A stretch of 64,000 nucleotides of DNA from Vanessa cardui (GCF_905220365.1 NC_061151.1:2784197-2848196); one strand, 5' to 3'. Positions 28,890-40,037 are shown, counted from the first letter of the stretch. Translations and numbers: made by a program. The notes: generated from the sequence alone by a model not told the origin.

Positions 28890-29035
28890 ATGGTAGACCG
28901 CCAAATACATTATGGTCAAGTAAACTGTAAGAAATATTAACCCTGATTACCCATTACAATACACCCCTAATCTTGGGAACTAAGATGTTATGTCCCTTGT
29001 GCCTTTAGTTACACTGCCTAACCCTTCCAACCGGA
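28890..29035 (+). repeat. Family C relic
   Basis: ATGGTAGACCGCCAAATACA, GTAAGAAATATTAACC, GAACTAAGATGTTATGTCCC, CCAACCGGAA. Confidence 0.6.
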
Positions 29036-29044
29036 AAACAATAA

Positions 29045-29225
29045 ACTCAAACTCAAATTCCTTTATTCAATGTAGCATACACTTATTGATGGTCAAATTA
29101 AACACTACCACCGGTTCGGAAATAGAAACACCCTGACCTGAGAAGAATCACGAAAGAATCTCAGCGGGTCTTTTCTTTGTCAATTTTATTATACACATAT
29201 TGTATATGAATAGAAATAGCCAGGA
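29045..29225 (-). repeat. Family H copy
   Basis: Minus orientation: AACTCAAACTCAAATTCCTT (tail complement), CTACCACCGGTTCGGAAATA, ACACCCTGACCTGAGAAGAA. Confidence 0.75.
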
Positions 29226-29343
29226 GGCTGTGACTGCTATCAATCATTAACTCACTAATTGTATTTCACCTTTCGCACACTTTCGAGCTAGCACAAAGTC
29301 CTCCCACCAAGTAAAAGACACCCACAAGAGTCCACACCTACCA

Positions 29344-29545
29344 TCAAATCAAATCAAAAATAAACTTTATTCTTATGGGCTTTTAAAAGCACTTTTGAAT
29401 CGTCATTTAACAATTAAGTGAAGCTACCACCGGTTCGGTAAGTAGATTCTACCGAGAAGAACCGGCAATAAACTCAATAGTTACTCTTTTTCAACATTTA
29501 AAAAATACAGTCATGTTAGTTAATACAATTATTGATATTAATAAA
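29344..29545 (-). repeat. Family D copy
   Basis: AAATCAAAAATAAACTTTAT tail complement, TCGTCATTTAACAATTAAGT, CCACCGGTTCGGTAAGTAGA, GAGAAGAACCGGC. Confidence 0.8.
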
Positions 29546-29989
29546 AAAGGCAAAAACATCCTGTATCGGAACAAAAAAAAAAAAGTTTTCACACAAAATG
29601 TAATTCGAAATTATACATTTAAAATGAAAACCGGAAAAGGTCGAAATAAAAACGAATCGAATACACGAACGTATTAAGAAATTTCATTCAAACGAAATCG
29701 TTTTACACGAATATACATATATATCGTGGAAAAATAAAAAAAATTAACATTCATAATGCCCTCGGGACAGTAAAACGTATAATTTAAACAAAATGGTCGG
29801 TCGTTCGATAATTTTTAACAAAATAACACATTTTATATCAAGATCACGATAATCTTATGTTTGGTGAAATTTTTAAGTTTCGAGGTAATTCTCGTTTAGG
29901 AGGTTTCGTTCGTAAAATGCATACACATATGACAGTAACAACCTTCAGTATCAGACGTGGACACTTTATATACCACTGTAGGACTTTAT
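29546..29989. other. Intergenic, single-copy
   Basis: A-rich with scattered CpG (GAAAACCGGAAAAGG, AAACGAATCGAATACACGAA). No gene recognised. Confidence 0.4.
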
Positions 29990-30262
29990 GCAACAACAAC
30001 AAACAACAACAACAACAGCCTGTAAATTCCCACAGCTGGGCTAAAGGCGCCACTTCCCACTGTTGGTGGAATACACACGTGGCAGAATTTCTATGAAATT
30101 TGTCACATGCAGGTTTCCTCACGATGTTTTTCTTCACCGCTGAGCACGAGATGAATTATAAAGACAAATTAAGCACATGAATCAGCGGTGCTTGCCTGGG
30201 TTTGAAGCCGCAATCATCGCTTAAGTTGCACGCGTTCTAACCACTGGGCTATATCGACTCCT
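29990..30262 (-). mobile_element. SINE-A with internal deletion
   Basis: ACAACAACAACAGCCTGTAA, then a deletion that removes CCTCTCCCTTTGAGGAGAAG and neighbours. It resumes at TGGTGGAATACACACGTGGC and ends CTAACCACTGGGC. Confidence 0.85.
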
Positions 30263-31190
30263 CATTATACATGTATTATATGTTATTTAAATTGGACTGA
30301 AATAGTATTATATTGCGTTCGATAAAGTAATAATTTTATCAAAATGACAGAAAGCCATAACGCCGCGCGCCCACACGTTGGGACAGCGTGTTCATATTTC
30401 ATTGTTATACCAATTGTTTATACATATAAATATAAACAATATCATAAAATCAATCAGATCAAATAACATTCTAGAAGGTTCTAGCGGGCTTTTTATATAT
30501 AGATCACGGAAAAAAGCAAGAAATTATGTAACTCTACTAGAGTTTGGAAAGTAGATTCTACCAATAAGAACCGGCTAGAAACTTATATATCTTAACTATC
30601 AATTTCATTGTATATCAGAAAAGTACTATTAAATTTTCATATATTCTATGAGTCTTATTTTTACTTTTAATATAATCTTATACTGAGTAATATGTATATA
30701 TATTTATTATTATATATGATTAGTATATAAACGTATCTTAAAAAGGCCAAGTTAAAAAAAAAAAAGTTATTTATCTTTCATGCAAAGCAACGAAGCTTAA
30801 TCATCGATGGGATAACTTAAGCAATAGTAATTAACCCATTTGCTAATTAACATAAAGCCTTGCGATACCATTGTACAATTATCCAGGAACAAAACTATCT
30901 CGGACTGAAATAAAGTCATAAAATTTAAAACCGGACGTTATATGGCTTGACTCATTAATCATTACAACTGCGACATACTTGTTTAAATCTTAAAGGGCAG
31001 ACGTTTCGCTATTTGACGGATTTTGCGTTTTAAAACAAGAGAAATACTACTGTGAGTCGTTGCTTAGGGAAATATGTTTGTCTCTTTCGGATATATTTGT
31101 TTTTACATTCAAAAGACAAGGACAGCCTTAATAAGACACTAATTTTTTAAGTAAAGTTACGGACTGTACTGAACGGGCGTAATATAAATA
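30263..31190. other. Intergenic, AT-rich
   Basis: A D-like scrap near 30,540 (GGAAAGTAGATTCTACC). The remainder has nothing recognisable. Confidence 0.35.
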
Positions 31191-31400
31191 TAAATAAATA
31201 TGATACAACATCACATACATTACTCTGATCCCAATGTAAGTAGCTAAAGCACTTGTGTTGTGGAAAATCAGAAGTAACGACGGTACCACAAACACATAGA
31301 AAACTAATGATAATCTACGTCGACTCAGCCGGGAATCGATCCCAGGACCTCGGAGTGCTGACTCATGAAAACCGATGTACACACTCGACCACGGAGGTCG
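31191..31400 (-). mobile_element. SINE-B copy
   Basis: AACATCACATACATTACTCT, CGGGAATCGATCCCAGGACC, CTCGACCACGGAGGTCG. Internal loss of CAGACCCAAGACAAC. Confidence 0.85.
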
Positions 31401-31419
31401 ACAAATAGTATATATATGT

Positions 31420-31597
31420 ATACTACTTGCTTAGTGGTTTGGTTTTCACGCGTGAGGCAATTAAATAGCCTAAATGCTTTCTTGGAGTTCAAATTTGCTT
31501 CATAACAAATTTCATCAAATTCGGTTCAGCGATTTGGGGTTGAAATAGCGTCAGACAGTCAGAATTACTGTCACATTTACAATACTAGTATAGATTA
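31420..31597 (+). repeat. Family G copy
   Basis: TCTTGGAGTTCAAATTTGCT, CATCAAATTCGGTTCAGCGA, TCACATTTACAATACTAGTA. Confidence 0.7.
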
Positions 31598-32174
31598 TAC
31601 CTACTAATTTACTTAGTGGGGAGTTTCTGTAAGGTTACTTAGTACTTTTTCAGCATCCCCTTAAAAATATTGACTTCAAGTACTGTAAATAGTTTAAAGT
31701 ATATAAATAATAAATGCCAAGTACACTTAGATCAAGAAACTCAAAACCTCTTAATGGGTGGTACCACCCACGCATCCTACTAACAGCAATACTTTGTATT
31801 GTTGCGTTGCAGAGCCAAAGGGTGGTGTCTTATCATGAGGTAGCCCATAAGCCAGTCTATATCATGATAACATCTTGGCCCTTAAACTCTGATAACAGTC
31901 AACGTGACAACCGCCCAGAAGTGTCAGAAGTATTCATGACATGTTAATCTATCAGTTAGAAAGAGACAGCATCTTAGTTACAATGTAGTTAATTCTATAA
32001 TTACATGTAAATACATTAATAGCATGTTTGCCTACATAGTACATCCTTCATAGAACTATACCTCACGACATCCAAGCATGCGATTCGGTCCATAGAAGGA
32101 TGTCGTAAGTCGTAAAGTTCACCATAGACCATGGAATCTATTAGAAATGGCAATATTTTTTTTTTTATTATCTT
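31598..32174. other. Intergenic with a decayed family C relic
   Basis: A strongly diverged C copy on the minus strand is visible at about 31,750-31,830 (GTGGTACCACCCACGCATCC, TACTTTGTATTGTTGCGTTG). The 77-codon frame across it is not a gene. A GACATCC/GGATGTC inverted pair is near 32,070-32,105. Confidence 0.35.
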
Positions 32175-32320
32175 CTAGTTATCGGCTTTGCTAGCGTTTT
32201 AAAGGGTTGTTTGTCATGTACCCTATGTCCCTCCTTGAAGTTCAAGTTACCTTCACACCAAACTTCATCAAATTCGGTTCACCAGTTGTGTGTTTTATGT
32301 AAATATTTGGAACGCAATAG
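32175..32320 (+). repeat. Family G copy
   Basis: GGTTGTTTGTCATGTACCCT, CTTGAAGTTCAAGTTACCTT, CATCAAATTCGGTTCACCAG. Confidence 0.65.
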
Positions 32321-32346
32321 TAACACTCCATAATTAATTTGAGAAA

Positions 32347-32538
32347 TACAGTCGCGGTAAGAAAAGGTTCGTCACCTTAAGATCTATTTTCGTGTGCTCA
32401 GTACGAACGATAAACTGCTTTACCGATCGAGAATGACATATTGCGTCGCAATGATTTGATGTTTAGATTCAAAAGGTAATAATAGTTTAAGACTTGATAA
32501 AGGAATTTGAAAACTGACGAAGGTTTTCCTACTATACA
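32347..32538 (+). mobile_element. Tc1/mariner-like MITE, copy 1
   Basis: Starts TACAGTCGCGGTAAGAAAAG and shares nearly all of its body with 38,084-38,283 (GTCACCTTAAGATCTATTTT, TTTACCGATCGAGAATGACA). The right terminal repeat is damaged (CGAAGGTTTTCCTACTATAC). No transposase. Confidence 0.7.
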
Positions 32539-32767
32539 TACAAATCATCTACATCAAATGCTAGGTTATTAAATAATAATGTTTCTAAATGCGTTATTGA
32601 TTTTTTATTCGAAACAGTTTCTGCGATAGATGTCATAAAAGTATTTATAACCCTCAATATTAAAAAAAAACTAATGACATATGGCATTTCGGTAAATTTT
32701 TTTAATAACACCATATACGATATTTCTTTGTATACAGCAGTAATTTTTAACAAGAATTTGTGTCCAT

Positions 32768-32981
32768 TTTACTTGGTGGTAGGGCTTTGTGCAAGCCCGT
32801 CTGGGTAGGTACCACCCACTCATCAGTTATTCTACCGCCAAATAACAGTAATCAGTAATGTTGTGTTCCGGTTCGAAGGATGAGTGAGCCAGTGTAACTA
32901 CAGGCACAAGGGACATAACATCTTAGTTCCCAAGGTTGGTGGCCCACATGCTCGTCCGTCAATCCTTAGCATAAAAAAAAT
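32768..32981 (-). repeat. Family C copy with internal deletion
   Basis: TTACTTGGTGGTAGGGCTTT, GGTAGGTACCACCCACTCAT, TAGTTCCCAAGGTTGGTGGC fused directly to CCACATGCTCGTCC. Confidence 0.8.
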
Positions 32982-32997
32982 CCTAACTTGTTAAAAT

Positions 32998-33282
32998 GTA
33001 AACGTAAAAGTGCTCGTAAAATACTTGAATAAAGTTTATTTTGATTTTGAGAAGTAAGTTAGTTAATACAATTATTTAAATTAAATTAATATTTAAATAA
33101 TTGTATTAATTAACATGACTGTATTTTTTTAAATGTTGAAAAAGAGTAACTACTGAGTTTCTTACCGGTTCTTCTCGGTAGAATCTACTTTCCGAACCGG
33201 TGGTAGCTTCACTTGATTGTTAAATGGCGATTCAAAAGTGCTTGTAAAAGCCCACTTGAATAAAGTATATTTTGATTTTGAG
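32998..33282 (+). repeat. Two tandemly placed family D ends
   Basis: A short D tail (32,998-33,050, GAATAAAGTTTATTTTGATT) precedes a fuller D copy (33,061-33,282) with CTTACCGGTTCTTCTCGGTA, GAACCGGTGGTAGCTTCACT and the TTTTGA tail. Confidence 0.75.
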
Positions 33283-33608
33283 AAACACGATCATACCATT
33301 TCCAAAACACGTTGTTCTGCGATACAGACATTCAAACGGTTTCCGACACAACCCGGGGGTCCCTTAGTTAGAGGCGGGGTATTTTAATTATATAAAAAAG
33401 TGTAGGATATGTCTGATGTCTGTGACTTGAAGTTAAGGCTGGGGCAAAAACGCGTAGCGCGAGTGCGGTGCAAAGATTCGCATATTATTTAACGGGGTAC
33501 AACACGAGGTTAATAATATATATAATAACATAATAATAATAAAGCCTTTTTTTCTGTGACATACATAGAAATTAAAAAAATACCTAATAATACATACTTT
33601 TTTATCTG
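33283..33608. other. Single-copy segment, locally GC-rich
   Basis: Includes ACAACCCGGGGGTCCCTTAG and AAACGCGTAGCGCGAGTGCG. No ORF or repeat recognised. Confidence 0.3.
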
Positions 33609-33870
33609 TTAAAGCCCCTTGTATACAACAACAACGGCCTGTAAATTTCCTATTTGGCTAAGGCTCTCCCTTTGTGGAGCAGGTTCGGAATATATTCCAC
33701 CACGCTTTTCCAATGCGGGTTGGAATAATACACATGTGGTAGAATTTCGATGAAATTAGACACATGCAGGTTTCCTCACGATGTTTTCCTTCACCGCCGA
33801 GCACGATTATAAACACAAATTAATCACTAAATATCATCGGTTAAGATGCACGCATTCTAAACACTAGGCC
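33609..33870 (-). mobile_element. SINE-A copy, head deleted in part
   Basis: ACAACAACGGCCTGTAAATT, AATGCGGGTTGGAATAATAC, CACGATGTTTTCCTTCACCG. The B-box region is lost (TTAATCACTAAATATCATCG). Confidence 0.8.
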
Positions 33871-34215
33871 ATCTGTTGCTTCCAACTAATTTCAGCTGGT
33901 ATAGGCCTCCACCAGTTTCCAGGTTTCCCTTAAAAGTGCTTTATTCATCCAGTCTATTCAATCATGTTTTTTTATGTTCACCTACCCATATTTCGTCAAA
34001 GCATCTTCTGGCTCTCATGCCACTAGTCTGGACGAGTTTGTGACCAATTTTGTCCAACTTCTTGTCGATCTTGACCAGTGAAATAATTGTTTACTCAGCA
34101 CAAAATAAACTCAATTAAAAAATGATTTAACAATGTTTTATATGTAAAAAAGAGCGAGCAGAATCATGTTGAGGCTTTTTTCCTTGTATTAGCTACATGA
34201 GAATACTTCTACAGA
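33871..34215. other. Intergenic, nothing firm
   Basis: Contains TCTTCTGGCTCTCATGCCAC and GACCAATTTTGTCCAACTTC, perhaps a decayed coding fragment, but no frame survives. Confidence 0.25.
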
Positions 34216-34625
34216 ATACTAGCAACACGCCCCGGCTTCGCACGGTTGCTATGCTGATACTAAATATACTACAGAATGTCTTACAATGTTCACAATTTTT
34301 CAGACATTCTCTGTTATATTGTGTATGTACTATACATATAAACCTTCCTTTGGAATCGATCTATATATTAAAAAGAATCGCATCAAAATTGATTTGTAAA
34401 GATTTACGCATACATAGGGACAGACAGCGGTAAGCGACTTTGTTTTATAATATGAATGTGCAATACTGATACTAAATATGCTACAGATTTTTCTTGTTTT
34501 TTTACTATATTTTCCATGTATTATATACAAAAACCTTCCTCTCGAATCACTCTATCTATTAAAAATAACCGCATCAAAATCCGACAGACAGCGGTAAGCG
34601 ACTTTGTTTTATACTATGTAATGAT
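34216..34625 (+). repeat. Two adjacent family F copies
   Basis: A near-complete copy (34,216-34,450, CTAGCAACACGCCCCGGCTT to GTTTTATAATATG) is followed by a second, deleted copy (34,456-34,625, GCAATACTGATACTAAATAT to TTTTATACTATGTAATGA). The frame 34,456-34,839 mostly reads through the second copy. Confidence 0.8.
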
Positions 34626-34899
34626 AATTATAAAACTATCTCACAAACTCAGTAGTTACTTTTACAAGACATTATCAAACTTTAATTTTTACAGCGAGTG
34701 CGCTCTTAAATGTTTTAATCTTCAATCAATGTGCACTGAGCTTTATATAACCGTTATTTATCAGACGTTGTCTTATCGACTCCTGACCGATCTATCTCAT
34801 CCTACTTTGTTTAGTTATATTGTGAATACATACAACTAGGCATTACTGGACGAAATACCGAGACCATATAAGACATTACTGTAGAATGTATAGCACGTA

Positions 34900-35156
34900 C
34901 CTAAAAAAACAGCCTGTAAATTACCTACTATTAGGTTAAGGCCTCCTCTCCCTTTGAGGAGAAGGCTTGGAACGTGGACTACACATGGTGGTGGAATTTT
35001 TATGAAATTAGACACATGCAGGTTTCCTGACACAACGCCGAGCACGAGATGAATTATAAACACAAATTAAGCACATGAATATTCAGTGGAGGCCTGGGTT
35101 TGAATCCGTAATCATCGGTTAAGATGAACGCGTTCTTTCCATTGGGCCATCTCGAC
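34900..35156 (-). mobile_element. SINE-A copy
   Basis: ACAGCCTGTAAATTACCTAC, CTCTCCCTTTGAGGAGAAGG, GGCCTGGGTTTGAATCCGTA, CCATTGGGCCATCTCGACT. Confidence 0.8.
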
Positions 35157-35204
35157 TGTGTACAAACAGTTGATTGATATATCTTTCATAGTTTACTACT
35201 ACTA

Positions 35205-35372
35205 GTAGTAGTAGTAGTGGTGTTGTCATGTGTTAGACAAAAAGTAGCCTATGTCCTTTCTCGGGTTTCATGTTTGTTTCACACCAAATTTCATGAAATT
35301 CTGTTCAGCGGTTTGGTCGCGAAAGAGCGATATACAGACAGACACAGTTAAATTCTCATTTATAATATTAAA
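35205..35372 (+). repeat. Family G copy with a TAG/CTA repeat at its head
   Basis: The start is expanded into ACTACTACTAGTAGTAGTAG. Then TGTTGTCATGTGTTAGACAA, TGAAATTCTGTTCAGCGGTT, GAAAGAGCGATATACAGACA. Confidence 0.75.
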
Positions 35373-35416
35373 TATTTACTCATTAAGATACATTATTTGT
35401 AATGAAATTGAAAATC

Positions 35417-35615
35417 ACTACATAGTATAAAACAAAGTTGCTTTCTCTGTCCCTATATCCCTATGTATGCTTAAATCTTTAAAACTACGCAACGGATTTT
35501 GATGCCGTTTTTTTTAAATAGATACAGTGATTCCAGAAGAAGGTTTTTATAATAATACATGGACAGTTTAGTAAAGAAACACTGTTAATTATAGAAGTTT
35601 CTAATGTGATGTCAT
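35417..35615 (-). repeat. Family F copy
   Basis: TACATAGTATAAAACAAAGT, AACTACGCAACGGATTTTGA, AATACATGGACAGTTTAGTA, TTCTAATGTGATGTC. Confidence 0.8.
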
Positions 35616-36255
35616 ATCATACATTCCCCAACAATACTTTAAGATTAAAAAACATAAAACACCAAAAAGTTTCTATATGCGTTTTAAGATTTAAAATAAA
35701 ATATAGTTTTATGTATACGTTGATATTTAAAAAAACAGTTATACCAGGTCAAGTGCTTTACCGACTTTCGAAAGATCCGTTGTGTGTTTAAAACAGTTTG
35801 TCATCGTATGTAATCATCGCAGTTAACTGTCAAAATATTACAGATTCAAAAACGAACCTCTTGTTTAGAGATAACTGTTTGTTTTCTCGAGAGAATATCT
35901 TTATCGTTTCGAAACGGCGTTGCTTTCGCTATATATTATTTGTTAAATGACATACAGATTGAAATAAATTATCAACCTTTTATATTAATTCAATAATAAC
36001 AGTTATTGGGTAATATATCTTTATTAATAACTATATCTTCCCTGGTCGCGTGTCTGTCTGTATGTTCGCTATAAACTAAGAAACTACTGAACGGATTTTC
36101 ATGAAGTTTTCGCTTATAGACGTAGGGATTTATAAGGAAGGCTTAGGTATATAATTAATTAAGGTTTTTGTGTAAATAAGTCGAAACAGAATAAGGATTG
36201 TTTAATATGTCGGAAAAAACAACATAAATAATATAAATAAAGTTTAAAAAATAAA
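35616..36255. other. Intergenic with an F-related relic
   Basis: At 36,040-36,150 GCGTGTCTGTCTGTATGTTC and ACTGAACGGATTTTCATGAA resemble the shared E/F/G module. The rest is unrecognised. Confidence 0.35.
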
Positions 36256-36487
36256 TAAATAAATATGAGACAACATCACATACATTACTCTGATCCCAAT
36301 ATATGTAACTGAAGCACTTGTGTTATGGAAATCAGAAGTAACGACGGTACCACAAACACCCAGACCCAAGACAACATAGAAAACTAATGGTAATCTACAT
36401 CGACTCGGCCGGGAATCGAACCCGGGACCTCAGAGTGGCGTACCCATGAAAACCGGTGTACACACCACTCGACCATGGAGGTCGTCA
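36256..36487 (-). mobile_element. SINE-B, full length
   Basis: AATAAATAAATATGAGACAA, GTACCACAAACACCCAGACC, GGGAATCGAACCCGGGACCT, CTCGACCATGGAGGTCGTC. A good reference copy. Confidence 0.9.
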
Positions 36488-36880
36488 AATAAAATTAAAT
36501 TACAGATTAAAAACTTATATCCACCTGTGCCTCCATGGTTATACCCGTTTTTATTTTATTCCTAAAATGCAATAACAGTTTCGTCGACGTTTAAAACATC
36601 TTCGCAAATCCAAAACGAATTTCATAGTTAGATATTAATTTCGACCAATCATATCGCGTCAATTTGCTGAAAAACGTTTTTCATTGGCTGGAATAGTCTA
36701 GTGTTGATATACGAATTAATTCGAAGTTAGTAAAACAATGCTGTCTCCTTCTTACATATATTAAATCAATAATGACAGACAGAGAAAAATGCAACTGAAT
36801 ATCTCATTGTCAAAACCCCACGCGGTTGAACGAACGCAAATTAGAATAAAATAATTAGTATCCAAGGCAAAGTGGTCTAA
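36488..36880. other. Intergenic, nothing recognised
   Basis: Some CpG (TTTCGTCGACGTTTAAAACA) and TTCGACCAATCATATCGCGT; no gene or repeat assigned. Confidence 0.35.
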
Positions 36881-36884
36881 CTAA

Positions 36885-37386
36885 CATCTATATTTAATTA
36901 TAAATGTGTAAAGTAACTCTGTCTGTGTGTCGCTCTTTCGCGATCAAACCGTTGAACGATTGATGATGATTTGGTATGAAACAAACTCCAAGAAGTAGAG
37001 GCGAGATGGCCCAGTGGTACGAACGCGCGCATCTTAACCGATGATTGCGGGTTCAAACCCAGGCAATCACCGCTGATTCATGTGCTTAATTTGTCTTTAT
37101 AATTCATCTCGTGCTCAGCGGTAAAGGAAAACATCGTGAGGAAACCCGCATGTGACAAATTTCATAGAAAATCTGCCACATGTGCATTCCACCAAACCGC
37201 ATTGGAACAGCGCGGTGGAATATGTTCCTAACTTTCTCCTCAAAGGGAGAGGAGGCCCTTAGCCCAGCAGTGGGAATTTACAGGCTGTTGTTGTTGTTGT
37301 TGTTGTAAACTCCAAGAAAGGACATAGGCTATTTGCCTAACACATGACAACACCCTAAAAGAGCGAAACCGCGGGCTACTTCTAGT
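36885..37386 (-). repeat. Family G copy split by a SINE-A
   Basis: The G sequence runs to ATGAAACAAACTCCAAGAA at 36,994. It is interrupted by SINE-A and resumes AAACTCCAAGAAAGGACATA at 37,307, ending CCGCGGGCTACTTCTAGTT. Confidence 0.85.
36995..37306 (+). mobile_element. SINE-A, complete, with 12-bp target duplication
   Basis: A 312-bp copy from GTAGAGGCGAGATGGCCCAG to a tail of seven TTG-type units. It is flanked by a perfect AAACTCCAAGAA direct repeat (36,983-36,994 and 37,307-37,318). This defines the true ends of the family and shows LINE-machinery insertion into family G. The intact duplication and intact boxes mark it as young. Confidence 0.95.
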
Positions 37387-37519
37387 TAAAATCATCTTGA
37401 GTGGATAAGTCTTGTGTCTTTTGTATAAACTTTATTAGAAATATACATTATACATGTTTATTTATACACTGTATAATTAATTTATAGAAATCTATACATA
37501 TTATAAAATTTGACTCTGT

Positions 37520-37762
37520 TTGTAGTATTAAAATAGCCCTTTTTTACTCAATACATATGTATACACGGTACATATACCAAAATAACATTTTTACAATTTT
37601 TGTCCGTCTGTTTGTTCTGGCTTATCTCTGGAATGGCTGGACCGTATTTGACGGGACTTTCACTGGCGGATAACTGGTATAATAAGGAGTAACTTAGGCT
37701 ACATTAATATATCTTTTGTTAAATTCAAACGCGTACAATGTCGCGGGTACAGCTAGTTATAT
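37520..37762 (-). repeat. Family E, near full length
   Basis: AGTATTAAAATAGCCCTTTT, TATACACGGTACATATACC, AATGGCTGGACCGTATTTGA, TCGCGGGTACAGCTAGTTAT. Confidence 0.8.
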
Positions 37763-38083
37763 AAATAAAATAAGCTTTGAAAGTTTTATGTATAACAATA
37801 TACCAATAAGAAAATTTAAACCATACAACTTATAGCAATACGTGAAGAATTAAAGAAAGAAATACTTTAATATAACGCGAACGACACCGAGGGCCATTAC
37901 TAGTAATCGTAAATATGTCTAAAACAGATCGTGACGTAACAAGCTTTCAAAACTCTGACGACTAACAAAAAACAGTTCCAACGTTATGACGTCATATCAT
38001 ATTAATAAAGATATCTCTATAGTGTTGTTGTAATAATTAATAGAATAATTAATATTAACGCTTAGACTAACAAGAAAGCCTCG
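37763..38083. other. Intergenic, nothing recognised
   Basis: AT-rich with TAACGCGAACGACACCGAGG; no feature assigned. Confidence 0.35.
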
Positions 38084-38283
38084 TACAGTTTGAGTAAGAA
38101 AAGGTTCGTCACCTTAAGATCTATTTTCGCGTGCTCAGTGTGAGCGATAATCTGCTTTACCGATCGAGAATGACATGTTGCGTCGCAGTGATTTGATGTT
38201 TAGTTACAAAAGGTACTAAGAGTTTAAGGCTTGATAAAGGAATTAATTTGAAAACCGACGAAGGTTTTCCTACTCTGACTGTA
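38084..38283 (+). mobile_element. Tc1/mariner-like MITE, copy 2, complete
   Basis: The left end TACAGTTTGAGTAAGAAAAG and the right end (reverse complement TACAGTCAGAGTAGGAAAAC) form terminal inverted repeats of about 28 bp. They begin with TA, as expected for a TA-target Tc1/mariner derivative. The element is 200 bp, non-coding, and matches 32,347-32,538. Confidence 0.8.
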
Positions 38284-38334
38284 CATCAAAAGAAATCCTT
38301 GGGCTAATAGCTACCTGGTATGGGAATCATTAAT

Positions 38335-38440
38335 TGTAAATTAAGTGAAGCTACCACCGATTCGGAAAGTAGATTCTACCTAGAAGAACCGGCAAGAAAC
38401 TCAGTAGTTACACTCATTTAAAATTTAAAACTACTACACA
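38335..38440 (-). repeat. Family D fragment
   Basis: AAGTGAAGCTACCACCGATT, TCTACCTAGAAGAACCGGCA, ACTCAGTAGTTACACTC. Confidence 0.7.
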
Positions 38441-38747
38441 CTAGTACTACAGTATTTATACCCTACATATACATATATACATTATGTATATCCCTTTGGT
38501 ACAACCAATAATGACCATTTTTTTCTACTTTACATTTTACAAGAAATAAAGGTTTATTTTCGAAGTGATTTTAAGCAATACAGCCTTTATCCTAATCCAA
38601 TGAACCTTAAATACATTGTGCAGTTCCTATAGATAAATATAGCCCTTTATGTTTAATTTAAATAAACATTTTAGAAGATATTACAGATTTAAAATACAGA
38701 TACATATAGCGGTTTGTATTGTCTAATGACTTGAAGCTGTGAACTTT
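38441..38747. other. Intergenic, nothing recognised
   Basis: AT-rich; includes TAGCGGTTTGTATTGTCTAA, also seen near 14,205, which may be a small unassigned repeat. Confidence 0.3.
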
Positions 38748-38805
38748 GTAAGACATTCTGTATTATATTTAGTATCAGTATTGAACCCGTGCAAAGCAGG
38801 ATCGC
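38748..38805 (-). repeat. Family F 5' fragment
   Basis: ATTCTGTATTATATTTAGTA, GTATTGAACCCGTGCAAAGC. Confidence 0.6.
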
Positions 38806-38814
38806 AAAAATTTT

Positions 38815-39110
38815 TTTATTGTATAGGCAAGCGGACGAGCATATAGCCCACCTGATGGTAAGTGGTCACCATTACCCATAGACAATGATGCTGTAAGAAA
38901 TATTAACTATTCCTTACATCGTCAATGCGCCACCAACCTTGGGAAATAAGATGCTATGTCCCTTGTGCCTGTAGTCACACTGGCTCACTCACCCTTCAAA
39001 CCGGAACACAACAATATTTAGTACCGTTGTATGGCGGTATATAGGCGAATAACTGATGAGTGGGAGGTACCTACCCAGACGGGCTTGCACAAAGCCCTAC
39101 CACCAAGCAT
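38815..39110 (+). repeat. Family C, full length
   Basis: TTGTATAGGCAAGCGGACGA, CACCTGATGGTAAGTGGTCA, a small GCGGTATATAGGC insertion, then ACGGGCTTGCACAAAGCCCT and ACCACCAAGC. Confidence 0.85.
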
Positions 39111-39159
39111 AAGTATTCAATAATTTTAACAAAAACAAGCTATATAATACAGTATATTT

Positions 39160-39325
39160 TATACTAGTAGTCGCCCTCGGCTACGGATGCTGTTTCTCAT
39201 GTGTAATGTAAAAAAAGTAAACTATGTTCTTTCTTGGAGTTCAAGTTTGCTTCACACTGAATTTCATCAAATTCGGTTCAGCGGTTTCGTCGTGAAAGAG
39301 CGACGGACATACAGAGTATACATAA
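39160..39325 (+). repeat. Family G copy
   Basis: ATACTAGTAGTCGCCCTCGG, TTCTTGGAGTTCAAGTTTGC, AATTCGGTTCAGCGGTTTCG, GAAAGAGCGACGGACATACA. Confidence 0.8.
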
Positions 39326-39778
39326 CCATAATATATAACGCAGAATTTAATCCCAAATCTCATCTCATTATATCGAACTAAAATACAAGATGTTACGATT
39401 TTACGATTTGTTTCTAAGCTCGTTAAAAATAAGGTTTAAGTGGTAATAACATCTCTATAAAATCTTAGCACGCGACCTCTGCTTAGGACGGCCGTCCATC
39501 CAACGTACATCGCGATGCTAGTATATATGTTGTTTTTAATTCGCTTCTGTTTCAAATAACTTGTTATAAATATTATGTCTTTAGTATTTTATAATATGAA
39601 TAATTTGTGATGTTGGAAGTATGTTCGTTACTAACGCTAAAACCACGGAACGGATTTAGTTGAAATTTGACTGAATACATGCTCATTTTAACGTTTAATT
39701 TATAATAATTATAATAAAAAATATCAATCATTTGTCTTGATTAAAAGAGTGCTTACCTTAATTGTTAAAATTTCATCA
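39326..39778. other. Intergenic, nothing firm
   Basis: An E/F/G-module relic at about 39,620-39,680 (CTAAAACCACGGAACGGATT). Also GCGACCTCTGCTTAGGACGG, unassigned. Confidence 0.3.
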
Positions 39779-39985
39779 AAATCGAAACATACTTTATTCA
39801 AGTAAGCTTTTGCAAGCACTTGAATCGTCATTTAACAATTCTAGATTCTACCGAGAAGAACCGGCAAGAAGCTACATAGTTACTTTTTTCAACATTAAAA
39901 GATACAGTCATATTAGTTAAATACAATTATATATGTATGTAATGTATCCTGCTTGGAAGTCAACAAGTATTAATTCCACGCTTTT
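39779..39985 (-). repeat. Family D copy with internal deletion
   Basis: AAACATACTTTATTCAAGTA, deletion, CTACCGAGAAGAACCGGCAA, TACAGTCATATTAGTTAAAT, ATCCTGCTTGGAAGTCAA. Confidence 0.75.
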
Positions 39986-40037
39986 TTGTCATCTGTATAT
40001 ATACATTATATAGTAGGTTTGATATTCTTCTTCTCTA

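Noticed and set aside
31714..31947. 77-codon ORF with a hydrophobic stretch as a small secreted protein
   Set aside because: It overlaps a decayed family C copy on the opposite strand.
34456..34839. 127-codon ORF as a gene
   Set aside because: The first half is family F and the second half has no coding signature.
37262..37320. CRISPR-like or tandem repeat structure at TTG runs
   Set aside because: The runs are SINE tails, with no spacer-repeat pattern, in a eukaryotic genome.
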